Source of the DNA: JARROD01 sp037384225
Lineage (GTDB): Bacteria > Pseudomonadota > Gammaproteobacteria > Pseudomonadales > Cellvibrionaceae
Length of the DNA stretch: 15,098 bases
Reading direction: 5' to 3'
NCBI GenBank assembly: GCA_037384225.1
Contig: JARROD010000047.1
Coordinates: 1-15,098, forward strand
The position numbers and the translations under genes were made by a program. Positions 1 to 6,428 of this stretch are shown here, in pieces. The notes beneath the pieces were generated by a model. That model was not told the origin of the DNA, ran no database searches, and was given only the letters and a program-made list of their open reading frames with translations. How positions within the stretch are numbered: position 1 is the first letter of the stretch; every line of letters begins with the position of its first letter.

Positions 1-120
1 AATGTGCAGATGACAGTGACGCTGATCGCGCCGATTGCGATGGAAGAGGGGCTGCGCTTTGCGATCCGCGAAGGTGGCCGGACTGTGGGCGCCGGTGTCG
101 TTGCCAAAATCATTGAGTAA
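1..120 (+). CDS. tuf: Elongation factor Tu, C-terminal fragment (gene runs off the window start)
   Basis: Frame 1 is open from the first base to the TAA at 118-120 and encodes 39 residues, including FAIREGGRTVGAGVV, a near-invariant end of EF-Tu domain III. EF-Tu is the cytoplasmic GTPase that carries aminoacyl-tRNA to the ribosomal A site. Only the last beta strands of domain III are visible; the GTPase domain lies upstream, outside the window. A tuf gene directly before rpsJ is the usual end of the str operon (rpsL-rpsG-fusA-tuf). The terminator that follows separates it from the S10 transcript. Whether this is the only tuf copy cannot be seen here. Confidence 0.97.
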   Translation, partial: NVQMTVTLIAPIAMEEGLRFAIREGGRTVGAGVVAKIIE

Positions 121-152
121 GCGTCGCTACAAAAAGTCCATCGGGCCATTAT

Positions 153-176
153 AAAGGGGGCAATGCCCCCTTTTTT
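153..176 (+). terminator. Intrinsic terminator after tuf
   Basis: AAAGGGGG (153-160) can pair with CCCCCTTT (166-173) around a 5-nt loop CAATG, and the T-run continues to 176. The stem begins 33 nt after the tuf stop. It has the standard form of a rho-independent terminator and should end the str transcript, leaving S10 expression largely to the promoter at 292-320. Some read-through is possible because the stem is short. Confidence 0.88.
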
Positions 177-291
177 GTTGGGTGCTACCGCCTGCCTAGG
201 TTGGCGTTTCCGCAGTTAGCGGATTAACTATTTGAAATTTTTGAGCTTTTTAGCATTTTTACAAAAATCACCTAGCCTTGCGAAATAGCAC

Positions 292-320
292 TTGACACCC
301 CGGGGGGCCGCAATTAGAAT
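292..320 (+). promoter_or_regulatory. S10 operon sigma70 promoter
   Basis: A perfect -35 box TTGACA (292-297) and a -10 box TAGAAT (315-320, one mismatch to TATAAT) are separated by exactly 17 bp. The bases after the -10 (TGCGCC, 321-326) make a GC-rich discriminator, the kind found at growth-rate and ppGpp/DksA-controlled stable-RNA and ribosomal protein promoters. Initiation is expected near 326-329. An AT-rich tract lies upstream (about 225-269), and the short A/T patch GAAATA at 282-287 is where a proximal UP subsite would sit. The boxes are seen directly; the stringent response is inferred. Confidence 0.9.
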
Positions 321-323
321 TGC
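310..323. repeat. 14-bp inverted repeat over the S10 -10 box
   Basis: GCAATT (310-315) and AATTGC (318-323) form a perfect inverted repeat around a central AG, and the repeat covers the whole -10 element. It could be an operator half-site pair or simply a by-product of the -10 and discriminator sequence. I know no regulator for it. Confidence 0.4.
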
Positions 324-342
324 GCCTCCGTTTTACCGGGGA

Positions 343-387
343 CCTGTTAAGGCAAGATGTTTTCAGCCTGAGACAGCCTTTTAACGG
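343..387 (+). promoter_or_regulatory. Hairpin in the rpsJ 5' leader (candidate L4-responsive element)
   Basis: The leader of about 95 nt folds into one long stem. CC (343-344) pairs with GG (386-387), GTTAA (346-350) with TTAAC (381-385), and GGC (351-353) with GCC (376-378). An inner stem TGTTTT (358-363) pairs with GAGACA (370-375), with one U-G wobble and one G-U, under the loop CAGCCT. A T at 345, AAGA at 354-357 and TT at 379-380 are unpaired. In E. coli, L4 binds hairpins in the S10 leader to cause attenuation and block translation; that leader is longer. A regulatory role here is inferred from position only. Confidence 0.5.
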
Positions 388-421
388 AAGTTCTTTAAAA
401 GTATTTGGGAGTTTGGTTCAC

Positions 422-736
422 ATGCAGAATCAACGACGCATTCGGATTCGCCTGAAGGCCTTTGATCACAAGCTTATCGACGCTTCAACCATGGAGATCG
501 TCGAAACGGCAAAGCGTACAGGTGCACAAGTCCGTGGCCCGATTCCGCTGCCGACTCGTAAGGAGCGTTTTACCGTATTGATCTCGCCGCACGTTAATAA
601 AGATGCTCGCGATCAGTATGAAATTCGTACACATAAGCGTTTGTTGGATATTGTTGAGCCGACTGAAAAAACTGTCGATGCCCTGATGAAGCTGGATCTT
701 GCGGCCGGGGTTGAGGTTCAGATTAGTCTCGGCTAG
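422..736 (+). CDS. rpsJ: 30S ribosomal protein S10 (NusE)
   Basis: This encodes 104 residues; E. coli S10 has 103, and this one carries an extra Arg near residue 6. S10 sits in the 30S head. As NusE it also joins NusB and links NusG to the leading ribosome during antitermination and transcription-translation coupling. The family-typical stretches GPIPLPT (39-45) and ISPHVNKDARDQYEIRTH (54-71) form the long loop reaching into the head. ATG 422 is chosen because the homology begins there and GGGAG at 407-411 is a suitable ribosome-binding site. The frame is open back to a TTG at 320, but that precedes the likely transcription start. First gene of the S10 block. Confidence 0.98.
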   Translation: MQNQRRIRIRLKAFDHKLIDASTMEIVETAKRTGAQVRGPIPLPTRKERFTVLISPHVNKDARDQYEIRTHKRLLDIVEPTEKTVDALMKLDLAAGVEVQISLG

Positions 737-753
737 CCCAGAGGCGCCGAATC

Positions 754-792
754 CCTGAATCCCACAGCCCCAGTTCAAGGCACTGATTCAGG
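754..792 (+). other. Stem-loop in the rpsJ-rplC spacer
   Basis: CCTGAATC (754-761) and GATTCAGG (785-792) form a perfect 8-bp stem around a 23-nt loop, 17 nt after the rpsJ stop. No T-run follows, so it does not look like a terminator. The rpsJ-rplC spacer is over 115 nt, long for this operon. Function unknown. Confidence 0.55.
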
Positions 793-860
793 TTTGTGTA
801 ACGCTCTGAAATGGGCGGCCATAGCGGGTAAGAGCCCCGTACACTGAGAGGTTAATGAAA

Positions 861-1499
861 ATGACGATTGGCATAGTCGGTCGTAAAAGCGGTATGACCC
901 GCGTTTTTACCGATGAAGGTGTTTCCATTCCTGTTTCTGTGATTGAGGTAGACCCCAATCGCATCACCCAGGTTAAGAACGTAGAAACCGACGGTTACAA
1001 TTCTGTGCAAGTGACCGTAGGGTCTCGTCGTACCTCCCGTGTTTCCAGCCCTGCCGCAGGTCATTTCGCCAAGGCAAACTCAGAGGCCGGTCGCGGCTTG
1101 TGGGAGCTGCGCAATGACGCCGGCGAAGCGTTTGAAGTCGGCGGCACGCTGACGGTAGAAGCTTTCCAGGCTGGACAAAAAATCGATGTTACCGGTATTT
1201 CCAAAGGCAAGGGTTTTGCCGGCAGTGTAAAGCGCTGGAATTTCAAAACGCAGGACGCTACCCACGGTAACTCTCTTTCTCACCGTGCCCCCGGTTCAAT
1301 TGGTCAGTGCCAGACACCGGGTCGCGTATTCAAAGGCAAAAAAATGGCCGGACATCTTGGCGCTGAGCGGGTTACCGTTCAGAACCTCGAAGTGGTCCGC
1401 GTCGATGCCGAGCGCAATTTACTGCTGGTTAAAGGTGCAATCCCCGGTGCTCCCGGTGGTGATGTGATTGTACGTCCGGCCGTTAAAGCACGGACCTGA
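861..1499 (+). CDS. rplC: 50S ribosomal protein L3
   Basis: This encodes 212 residues (E. coli 209). L3 is an early 50S assembly protein with a long loop that reaches the peptidyl transferase centre. The loop carries RWNFKTQDATHGNSLSHRAPGS, followed by the PrmB methylation site: Gln151 in GQCQTPG corresponds to the methylated Gln150 of E. coli, although the usual neighbour Asn is Cys here. I chose ATG 861 over the in-frame ATG at 855. GAGG at 848-851 lies 9 nt before 861 but only 3 nt before 855, and MTIGIVG matches the family start. If 855 is used, the protein is 214 residues. Confidence 0.97.
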   Translation: MTIGIVGRKSGMTRVFTDEGVSIPVSVIEVDPNRITQVKNVETDGYNSVQVTVGSRRTSRVSSPAAGHFAKANSEAGRGLWELRNDAGEAFEVGGTLTVEAFQAGQKIDVTGISKGKGFAGSVKRWNFKTQDATHGNSLSHRAPGSIGQCQTPGRVFKGKKMAGHLGAERVTVQNLEVVRVDAERNLLLVKGAIPGAPGGDVIVRPAVKART

Positions 1500-1525
1500 G
1501 TCAAAGGTTAAGTGGGGAATCGACT

Positions 1526-2140
1526 ATGGAACTGAACATAGCAACACCTGAAGGCGCCAAAGGTACGGTAAGCGTATCGGATGTCGCTTTTGGCAAAGAA
1601 TTTAATCAAGACCTGGTGCACCAGGCGGTGGTCGCTTATATGGCGGGCAGCCGTCAGGGAACCAAGGCGCAGAAAAACCGCGCAGCGGTATCCGGCGGTG
1701 GCAAAAAGCCCTGGCGGCAAAAAGGCACAGGCCGCGCCCGCGCCGGCACCATTCGCAGCCCATTGTGGCGCACCGGTGGTGTCACTTTCGCCGCACAGCC
1801 GAGGGACCATCAGCAAAAGCTGAACAAAAAAATGTACCGCGCCGCACTGCGTTGCATTTTGTCGGAATTGACTCGTCAGGAACGCCTTCTGGTGGTGGAG
1901 TCTTTCGAACTCGAGGTGCCTAAAACCAAAGTCCTGGTGCAGAAATTGGCGCAATACGACTTGAGTGACGTTCTCATTGTTACCGAAGACGTGAATGAAA
2001 ATCTCTATTTGGCGTCGCGTAACCTGCACAAAGTTGAGGTTCGCGATGTGCAGGGCATCGATCCGGTTAGCCTGATTCGCTGTGATAAGGTTGTCATCAC
2101 TGTTTCTGCTCTGAAAAAAATTGAGGAGATACTGGGATGA
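1526..2140 (+). CDS. rplD: 50S ribosomal protein L4
   Basis: This encodes 204 residues (E. coli 201). L4 binds 23S rRNA domain I early in 50S assembly, and its long basic loop lines the constriction of the exit tunnel. Here the loop is about residues 45-95, with KPWRQKGTGRARAG at 61-74 and RSPLWRTGG after it. In E. coli L4 is also the repressor of the S10 operon, acting on the leader before rpsJ. A Shine-Dalgarno GGGGA (1514-1518) sits 7 nt upstream. The stop overlaps the rplW start (ATGA, 2137-2140), so the two genes are probably translationally coupled. Confidence 0.98.
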   Translation: MELNIATPEGAKGTVSVSDVAFGKEFNQDLVHQAVVAYMAGSRQGTKAQKNRAAVSGGGKKPWRQKGTGRARAGTIRSPLWRTGGVTFAAQPRDHQQKLNKKMYRAALRCILSELTRQERLLVVESFELEVPKTKVLVQKLAQYDLSDVLIVTEDVNENLYLASRNLHKVEVRDVQGIDPVSLIRCDKVVITVSALKKIEEILG

Positions 2141-2433
2141 ACCAAGAACGCCTGTTTAAAGTACTGCTCGGCCCCGTGGTTTCTGAAAAATCTGCAATGG
2201 CCGGCGACAGTGGAAACCAAGTGGTTTTCAAAGTGGTTGCCGATGCCGTCAAGCCTGAAATCAAAGCCGCTGTGGAAAAACTGTTTAACGTTAAAGTTGA
2301 AAATGTCCGCGTGCTGAACGTAAAAGGCAAAACCAGGCGCACCCGCTACGGCATGGGTAAGCGCAGTGACTGGAAAAAAGCCTATGTACGTCTTGAGCAG
2401 GGTCAGGACATTGACTTTGCGGCTGTTGAGTAA
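2137..2433 (+). CDS. rplW: 50S ribosomal protein L23
   Basis: This encodes 98 residues (E. coli 100). L23 lies at the exit of the peptide tunnel beside L29 and is the docking point for trigger factor and SRP. The chaperone-contact Glu18 of E. coli matches Glu17 here, in VVSEKS. The conserved loop that reaches into the tunnel is about residues 61-76, and RRSDWKKAYV of the family appears as KRSDWKKAYV at 75-84. The start overlaps the rplD stop by 4 nt, and GAGGAGAT just upstream, inside rplD, serves as the ribosome-binding site. Confidence 0.97.
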   Translation: MNQERLFKVLLGPVVSEKSAMAGDSGNQVVFKVVADAVKPEIKAAVEKLFNVKVENVRVLNVKGKTRRTRYGMGKRSDWKKAYVRLEQGQDIDFAAVE

Positions 2434-2448
2434 GAGGGGATTGTTACA

Positions 2449-3276
2449 ATGGCAATTGTAAAGCGTAAACCTACTTCTGCCGGACGCCGCTTTGTTGTAA
2501 GTGTCGTTAGCCCGGATTTGCACAAAGGAGCGCCCCACGCGCCGTTGCTGGAAAAGAAATCCAAGTCCGGCGGTCGCAATAACAAGGGTCGGATTACGAC
2601 TCGGCATGTCGGTGGTGGACACAAGCAACATTATCGGGTAATTGATTTCAAGCGCACTAAAGATGGTATTCCGGCTAAAATCGAGCGTCTGGAATACGAT
2701 CCGAATCGCAGTGCCAATATAGCCCTGGTTTGTTATGTTGACGGTGAACGCCGCTACATTATCGCGCCGAAGGGGCTGAAAGCGGGTGATGAAATTCAAT
2801 CCGGTGATGCAGCGCCAATTAAGCTGGGTAATACGTTGCCGATTCGCAACATCCCCGTTGGTAGCGTCATCCACTGCATTGAACTGAAACCCGGCAAGGG
2901 TGCTCAACTCGCCCGCTCGGCGGGGACTTCTGCCCAGTTGGTCGCAAGAGAGGGGACCTATGCAACACTGCGCTTGCGCAGTGGTGAGATGCGCAAAGTA
3001 CTGGTTGAATGTCGCGCTACCCTGGGTGAGGTTTCCAACAGTGAACACAGCCTGCGTTCACTGGGCAAGGCGGGTGCCTCCCGCTGGCGTGGTGTGCGTC
3101 CGACGGTTCGCGGTGTAGCTATGAACCCGGTGGATCACCCGCACGGTGGCGGTGAAGGCCGCACCTCCGGTGGTCGTCATCCGGTGAGTCCGTGGGGTAC
3201 GCCTACCAAAGGTTATAAGACCCGCAAGAACAAGCGCACCAGTAAGATGATTGTTCGCCGTCGCGGTAAAAAATAA
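2449..3276 (+). CDS. rplB: 50S ribosomal protein L2
   Basis: This encodes 275 residues (E. coli 273). L2 is a large primary 23S-binding protein needed for subunit joining and peptidyl transferase activity. The signature NPVDHPHGGGEGR occupies residues 226-238, and His230 is the counterpart of the essential His229 of E. coli. The C-terminal extension ends in a very basic KTRKNKRTSKMIVRRRGKK, typical of the family. GAGGGGA (2434-2440) is a strong ribosome-binding site 8 nt before the ATG. The protein is complete with no sign of damage. Confidence 0.98.
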   Translation: MAIVKRKPTSAGRRFVVSVVSPDLHKGAPHAPLLEKKSKSGGRNNKGRITTRHVGGGHKQHYRVIDFKRTKDGIPAKIERLEYDPNRSANIALVCYVDGERRYIIAPKGLKAGDEIQSGDAAPIKLGNTLPIRNIPVGSVIHCIELKPGKGAQLARSAGTSAQLVAREGTYATLRLRSGEMRKVLVECRATLGEVSNSEHSLRSLGKAGASRWRGVRPTVRGVAMNPVDHPHGGGEGRTSGGRHPVSPWGTPTKGYKTRKNKRTSKMIVRRRGKK

Positions 3277-3317
3277 GCGCCGGCGACTTAAAGTAGCTGA
3301 TTAAAGAGGAAAGAGCA

Positions 3318-3596
3318 GTGCCACGTTCACTGAAGAAAGGTCCTTTCATCGATCTTCACCTGATCAAAAAGGTAGAGACAGCGATTGAAAAAAATGACCG
3401 TCGCCCGATAAAGACATGGTCTCGCCGCTCCATGATTATGCCGGAGATGGTCGGCCTGACTCTGGCAGTGCACAACGGTCGTCAGCATGTTCCCGTCCTG
3501 GTTAACGAAGAGATGGTCGGGCACAAATTAGGCGAGTTCGCTGCAACCCGCACCTACCGCGGTCATGCAGCTGATAAGAAAGCGAGAAAGCGCTAA
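3318..3596 (+). CDS. rpsS: 30S ribosomal protein S19
   Basis: This encodes 92 residues, the same length as in E. coli. S19 sits in the 30S head beside S13 and contacts the A-site finger region. The opening PRSLKKGPFIDLHL and the segment TWSRRSMIMPEMVGLTLAVHNG are family-typical. The gene starts with GTG (3318-3320), supported by AGAGGA (3305-3310) 7 nt upstream and by the conserved N-terminus. GTG is a rare start in this window, where almost all neighbours use ATG. The spacer from rplB is 41 nt. Confidence 0.97.
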   Translation: MPRSLKKGPFIDLHLIKKVETAIEKNDRRPIKTWSRRSMIMPEMVGLTLAVHNGRQHVPVLVNEEMVGHKLGEFAATRTYRGHAADKKARKR

Positions 3597-3624
3597 GCGC
3601 TAGTTGCCGAGTGAGGTAAGAACG

Positions 3625-3957
3625 ATGGAAGTAGCAGCAAAATTACGCGGTGCTCGACTGTCGGCGCAGAAAGCGCGTCTGGTAGCCAACCAAATTCGCG
3701 GAAAAGACGTGGAGGAGGCTCTGGACATTTTAGCGTTCAGTCCGAAGAAGGGTGCTGCCATCATTAAGAAAGTGCTTGAAAGTGCCATAGCTAACGCAGA
3801 GCACAATGAAGGTGCTGATGTGGACGAATTAAAAGTGTCCACTATTTTTGTGGACGAGGGTTTGACAATGAAGCGTATCAAGCCCCGCGCTAAGGGCCGT
3901 GCGGATCGCATTTTGAAGCGTTCCTGCCACATCACCGTAAAAGTAGCCGACAGTTAA
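3625..3957 (+). CDS. rplV: 50S ribosomal protein L22
   Basis: This encodes 110 residues from ATG 3625, matching the 110 of E. coli. The frame is open a little further to TTG 3604, but GAGG at 3613-3616 lies 8 nt before the ATG and the family starts there. L22 lines the exit tunnel with a beta hairpin, here about residues 80-100 (GLTMKRIKPRAKGRAD). Insertions and deletions in that hairpin give macrolide resistance in other bacteria; the loop here looks unaltered. It follows rpsS after 28 nt and precedes rpsC by 14 nt. Confidence 0.97.
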   Translation: MEVAAKLRGARLSAQKARLVANQIRGKDVEEALDILAFSPKKGAAIIKKVLESAIANAEHNEGADVDELKVSTIFVDEGLTMKRIKPRAKGRADRILKRSCHITVKVADS

Positions 3958-3971
3958 AGAGAACAGGCGTT

Positions 3972-4712
3972 ATGGGTCAGAAAGTACATCCGACAGGCAT
4001 TCGTCTGGGTATCGTTAAGAAGCATACCTCAACCTGGTACGCGGGTAGCGATGAGTACGCAGACAAGCTATACACCGATTTGAAAGTGCGTGAGTACATT
4101 CAAGATAAGCTGTCTCACGCATCCGTTAGCCGGGTAGAAATCGAGCGTCCGGCCAACACCGCCCGCGTTACCATTCACACAGCCCGCCCCGGCATCGTGA
4201 TCGGTAAAAAAGGCGAAGATGTTGAGAAATTGCGAGCTGAAATCAGCAAGCAAATGGGTGTGCCGGTCCACATCAATATCGAAGAAGTTCGCAAGCCCGA
4301 TTTGGATGCAACCCTGGCAGCGCAAAGTGTAGCTTCGCAGTTGGAGCGCCGGGTCATGTTCCGCCGGGCGATGAAGCGCACAGTGCAAAATGCCATACGC
4401 CAGGGCGCGCAGGGCGTGAAGATACAAGTCAGTGGCCGCTTGGGTGGCGCCGAAATCGCCCGTAGTGAGTGGTATCGCGAAGGCCGTGTGCCCTTGCATA
4501 CCCTGCGGGCTGACATCGACTACGCCACAGCCGAAGCTTCCACGACCTACGGCATCATCGGCGTGAAGGTATGGATATTCAAAGGCGAAGTTATCGGTCC
4601 GATAGAAGAGAGCAGCGAACCTGCTACCAAAAAACCGGCGACGAAAAAATCCTCGCCCAAGGGCGGCTCTTCGAAGGGGCCTTCCTCCAAAAATACGGCA
4701 GCTAATAAATAG
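3972..4712 (+). CDS. rpsC: 30S ribosomal protein S3
   Basis: This encodes 246 residues, 13 more than E. coli S3. The KH domain has its GKKG loop at 78-81 (RPGIVIGKKGEDVEKLR). Arg131, Arg132 and Lys135, which in E. coli form part of the mRNA entry helicase, are all present at the same numbers. The C-terminal domain ends near IGPIEE at 208-213. The rest is a Lys/Ser/Thr/Pro tail of over 30 residues with the repeats ATKKPATKKS and SSKGPSSK, which accounts for the extra length and is probably disordered. The ribosome-binding site is weak (AGG near 3965). Confidence 0.97.
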   Translation: MGQKVHPTGIRLGIVKKHTSTWYAGSDEYADKLYTDLKVREYIQDKLSHASVSRVEIERPANTARVTIHTARPGIVIGKKGEDVEKLRAEISKQMGVPVHINIEEVRKPDLDATLAAQSVASQLERRVMFRRAMKRTVQNAIRQGAQGVKIQVSGRLGGAEIARSEWYREGRVPLHTLRADIDYATAEASTTYGIIGVKVWIFKGEVIGPIEESSEPATKKPATKKSSPKGGSSKGPSSKNTAANK

Positions 4713-4724
4713 AGGGTACGCAAC

Positions 4725-5138
4725 ATGTTACAGCCGAAGCGTACAAAGTTTCGCAAACAGCACAAGGGCCGCAACCGCGGTCTGGCACAGCGCGGCTCCA
4801 AGGTGAGCTTTGGCGAATACGCGCTGAAAGCGGTTGGGCGCGGCCGCATTACCGCCCGCCAGATTGAGGCGGCGCGTCGTGCAATGACCCGTCACGTAAA
4901 GCGGGGCGGTAAAATATGGATTCGTATATTCCCGGATAAACCCATTACCGAGAAGCCTCTGGAAGTTCGTCAAGGTAAAGGTAAGGGTAATGTGGAATAT
5001 TGGGTGGCACTGATTCAGCCCGGCAAGGTTCTCTATGAAATTGAGGGTGTTAGCGAACAATTGGCTCGCGAAGCATTCAGCCTGGCCGCCGCTAAGCTGC
5101 CAGTAACTACAACATTCGTGAAACGTTCGGTGATGTGA
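4725..5138 (+). CDS. rplP: 50S ribosomal protein L16
   Basis: This encodes 137 residues (E. coli 136). L16 joins the 50S late, organises the tRNA acceptor sites and stabilises helix 89. The motif VRQGKGKGNVEYWVA at 81-95 contains Arg82, the equivalent of Arg81 that the oxygenase RoxA (YcfD) hydroxylates in E. coli. The start MLQPKRTKFRKQHKGRNRG is family-typical, and GAGGG (4712-4716) lies 8 nt upstream. The stop TGA (5136-5138) overlaps the ATG of rpmC by one base. Confidence 0.98.
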   Translation: MLQPKRTKFRKQHKGRNRGLAQRGSKVSFGEYALKAVGRGRITARQIEAARRAMTRHVKRGGKIWIRIFPDKPITEKPLEVRQGKGKGNVEYWVALIQPGKVLYEIEGVSEQLAREAFSLAAAKLPVTTTFVKRSVM

Positions 5139-5335
5139 TGAAAGCTTCAGAACTCCGCGAAAAATCCGTTGAAGAATTGAACGGTGAATTGCTTTCTCAG
5201 TTGGAGGCGCAGTTTAAAATGCGTATGCAGGCGTCCACGGGGCAGTTGAATCAGTCTCACCTTCTGCGGCAGGCTCGGCGTGACATTGCCCGGATCAAGT
5301 TCGTTCTCGGTGAAAAAGAGAAGGCAGGTAACTAA
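5138..5335 (+). CDS. rpmC: 50S ribosomal protein L29
   Basis: This encodes 65 residues (E. coli 63), a two-helix protein beside L23 at the tunnel exit that helps form the trigger-factor site. ELREKSVEELNGELL and GQLNQSHLLRQARRDIARIK are recognisable. The ATG at 5138 is preferred over the in-frame GTG at 5135 because the family starts MKA and the A of the ATG is shared with the rplP stop (TGATG arrangement), which suggests termination-reinitiation coupling. Confidence 0.96.
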   Translation: MKASELREKSVEELNGELLSQLEAQFKMRMQASTGQLNQSHLLRQARRDIARIKFVLGEKEKAGN

Positions 5336-5337
5336 CG

Positions 5338-5610
5338 ATGGCTCAGGCAGAAGAAAAACTGGTTCGCTCGCTGACTGGCAAGGTCGTTAGCGACAAAATG
5401 GACAAAACAATCACTGTGCTGATTGAGCGTCGTGTAAAACATCCGATTTACGGTAAGTATGTCAGTAAATCGTCCAAGGTGAAGGCACACGACGAAAATA
5501 ACGAATGTAACATGGGTGACGTGGTAACGATTTCTGAGTCCCGTCCTCTTTCCAAGACCAAGTCTTGGGCTTTAGTGAAAATAGAAGAGCGCGCTGCTGA
5601 AATTCAGTAG
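5338..5610 (+). CDS. rpsQ: 30S ribosomal protein S17
   Basis: This encodes 90 residues (E. coli 84), with a slightly longer N-terminus. S17 is an OB-fold primary 16S-binding protein in the 30S body. Core segments are LTGKVVSDKMDKTITVLIERRVKHPIYGKYV, a family hallmark, and MGDVVTISESRPLSKTKSW. It begins 2 nt after the rpmC stop with GGCAGGT just upstream, so the two are closely coupled. It is the last gene of the S10 block; a 36-nt spacer leads directly to rplN. Confidence 0.97.
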   Translation: MAQAEEKLVRSLTGKVVSDKMDKTITVLIERRVKHPIYGKYVSKSSKVKAHDENNECNMGDVVTISESRPLSKTKSWALVKIEERAAEIQ

Positions 5611-5646
5611 CTGTTGCGGCTTTTTTAAAAGTTTCGGAGAAGGACG

Positions 5647-6015
5647 ATGATTCAAACGAAATCCTACTTAGAGGTCGCTGACAACAGTGGGGCTCGCCGG
5701 GTGATGTGCATTAAGGTGCTGGGCGGGTCTCATCGTCGCTACGCCGCTGTTGGTGACATCATCAAAGTAACGGTTAAAGAAGCTATTCCGCGCGGAAAAG
5801 TGAAAAAAGGCCAGGTTATGAAAGCGGTGGTCGTACGCACTAAGAAAGGTGTTCGCCGCCAGGACGGTTCCCTGATCACATTCGATGACAATGCAGCGGT
5901 ATTGTTGAATCAGCAGGACGCCCCGGTGGGAACCCGCATCTTTGGGCCGGTAACCCGCGAATTGCGCGGCGAGAAGTTTATGAAAATTATTTCTTTGGCG
6001 CCGGAAGTGCTCTAA
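5647..6015 (+). CDS. rplN: 50S ribosomal protein L14
   Basis: This encodes 122 residues (E. coli 123). L14 lies at the subunit interface, forms intersubunit bridges with 16S helix 14, and is the binding site of the silencing factor RsfS. The start MIQTKSYLEVADNSGARRVMCIKVLGGS and the C-terminal GTRIFGPVTRELR are near-invariant. GGAGAAGGA just upstream gives a good ribosome-binding site. This is the first gene of the spc block, but I see no convincing promoter in the 36-nt spacer or in the end of rpsQ. Co-transcription with the S10 block is therefore likely. Confidence 0.98.
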   Translation: MIQTKSYLEVADNSGARRVMCIKVLGGSHRRYAAVGDIIKVTVKEAIPRGKVKKGQVMKAVVVRTKKGVRRQDGSLITFDDNAAVLLNQQDAPVGTRIFGPVTRELRGEKFMKIISLAPEVL

Positions 6016-6050
6016 GTATACCCGCGTGGGTGTCTGCCCAGCGTGTATGC
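6016..6050 (+). other. Strong stem-loop in the rplN-rplX spacer
   Basis: GTATAC (6016-6021) pairs with GTATGC (6045-6050). After a C/T mismatch, CGC (6023-6025) pairs with GCG (6041-6043), G6026 is bulged, and TGGG (6027-6030) pairs with CCCA (6037-6040) around the loop TGTCTG. This gives about 13 pairs starting on the first base after the rplN stop. No T-run follows directly, so it is not a standard terminator. It may be a processing or stability element; function unknown. Confidence 0.6.
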
Positions 6051-6089
6051 CTAGATTGTCAAAAAAGCCAAAGTATTGAGGACAGGCTA

Positions 6090-6407
6090 ATGCTTAAGAT
6101 CAAACGTGATGACGAAGTGGTTGTGATCGCCGGTCGCGATAAAGGCAAGCGCGGCAAGGTTACGCGGGTGCTGGCGGACAACCGCTTGATCGTTTCCGGT
6201 GTCCAGATGATGAAAAAGCACCAAAAGCCGAACCCGCAGATGGGTGTAGCTGGCGGCATCGTGGAGAAGGAAGCACCGATTCAGGTTTCCAATGTTGCCA
6301 TATACAACCCGGCAACGAAGAAGGGTGACCGCGTGGGTTTTAAAATTTTGGAAGACGGAAAAAAGATTCGTATCTTTAAATCCAACGGCGAAGCCGTAGA
6401 CGCCTGA
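6090..6407 (+). CDS. rplX: 50S ribosomal protein L24
   Basis: This encodes 105 residues from ATG 6090 (E. coli 104). L24 is an assembly initiator that binds 23S domain I. Its N-terminal KOW motif is clear at about residues 5-30 (DDEVVVIAGRDKGKRGKVTRV). The frame is open upstream to GTG 6030, but those 20 codons have no family resemblance and overlap the stem-loop. GAGGA (6078-6082), 7 nt before 6090, fixes the start. Confidence 0.97.
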   Translation: MLKIKRDDEVVVIAGRDKGKRGKVTRVLADNRLIVSGVQMMKKHQKPNPQMGVAGGIVEKEAPIQVSNVAIYNPATKKGDRVGFKILEDGKKIRIFKSNGEAVDA

Positions 6408-6428
6408 ACAGTAAAGGCATGAGAGAGA

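Noticed and set aside
320..421. In-frame TTG-started extension of S10 by 34 codons
   Set aside because: It begins at the -10 box, before the likely transcription start, and has no S10 homology; ATG 422 has a ribosome-binding site and the conserved start.
2005..3048. Long minus-strand open frame opposite rplW and rplB (347 codons)
   Set aside because: It is antisense to two unmistakable ribosomal genes, and its product has the composition of a codon-bias shadow with no recognisable domain.
5609..5626. AGC...GCT followed by six T as a terminator between rpsQ and rplN
   Set aside because: The stem is only 3 bp, too weak to terminate, and termination there would cut the operon.
5540..5646. Possible separate spc promoter before rplN
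   Set aside because: TTG-type boxes are present (for example TTGGGC at 5565), but none has a -10-like hexamer 16-18 bp downstream.
6030..6089. GTG-started 20-codon extension of L24
   Set aside because: The extra residues are unlike the family, overlap a stem-loop, and ATG 6090 has GAGGA at good spacing and gives the normal length.
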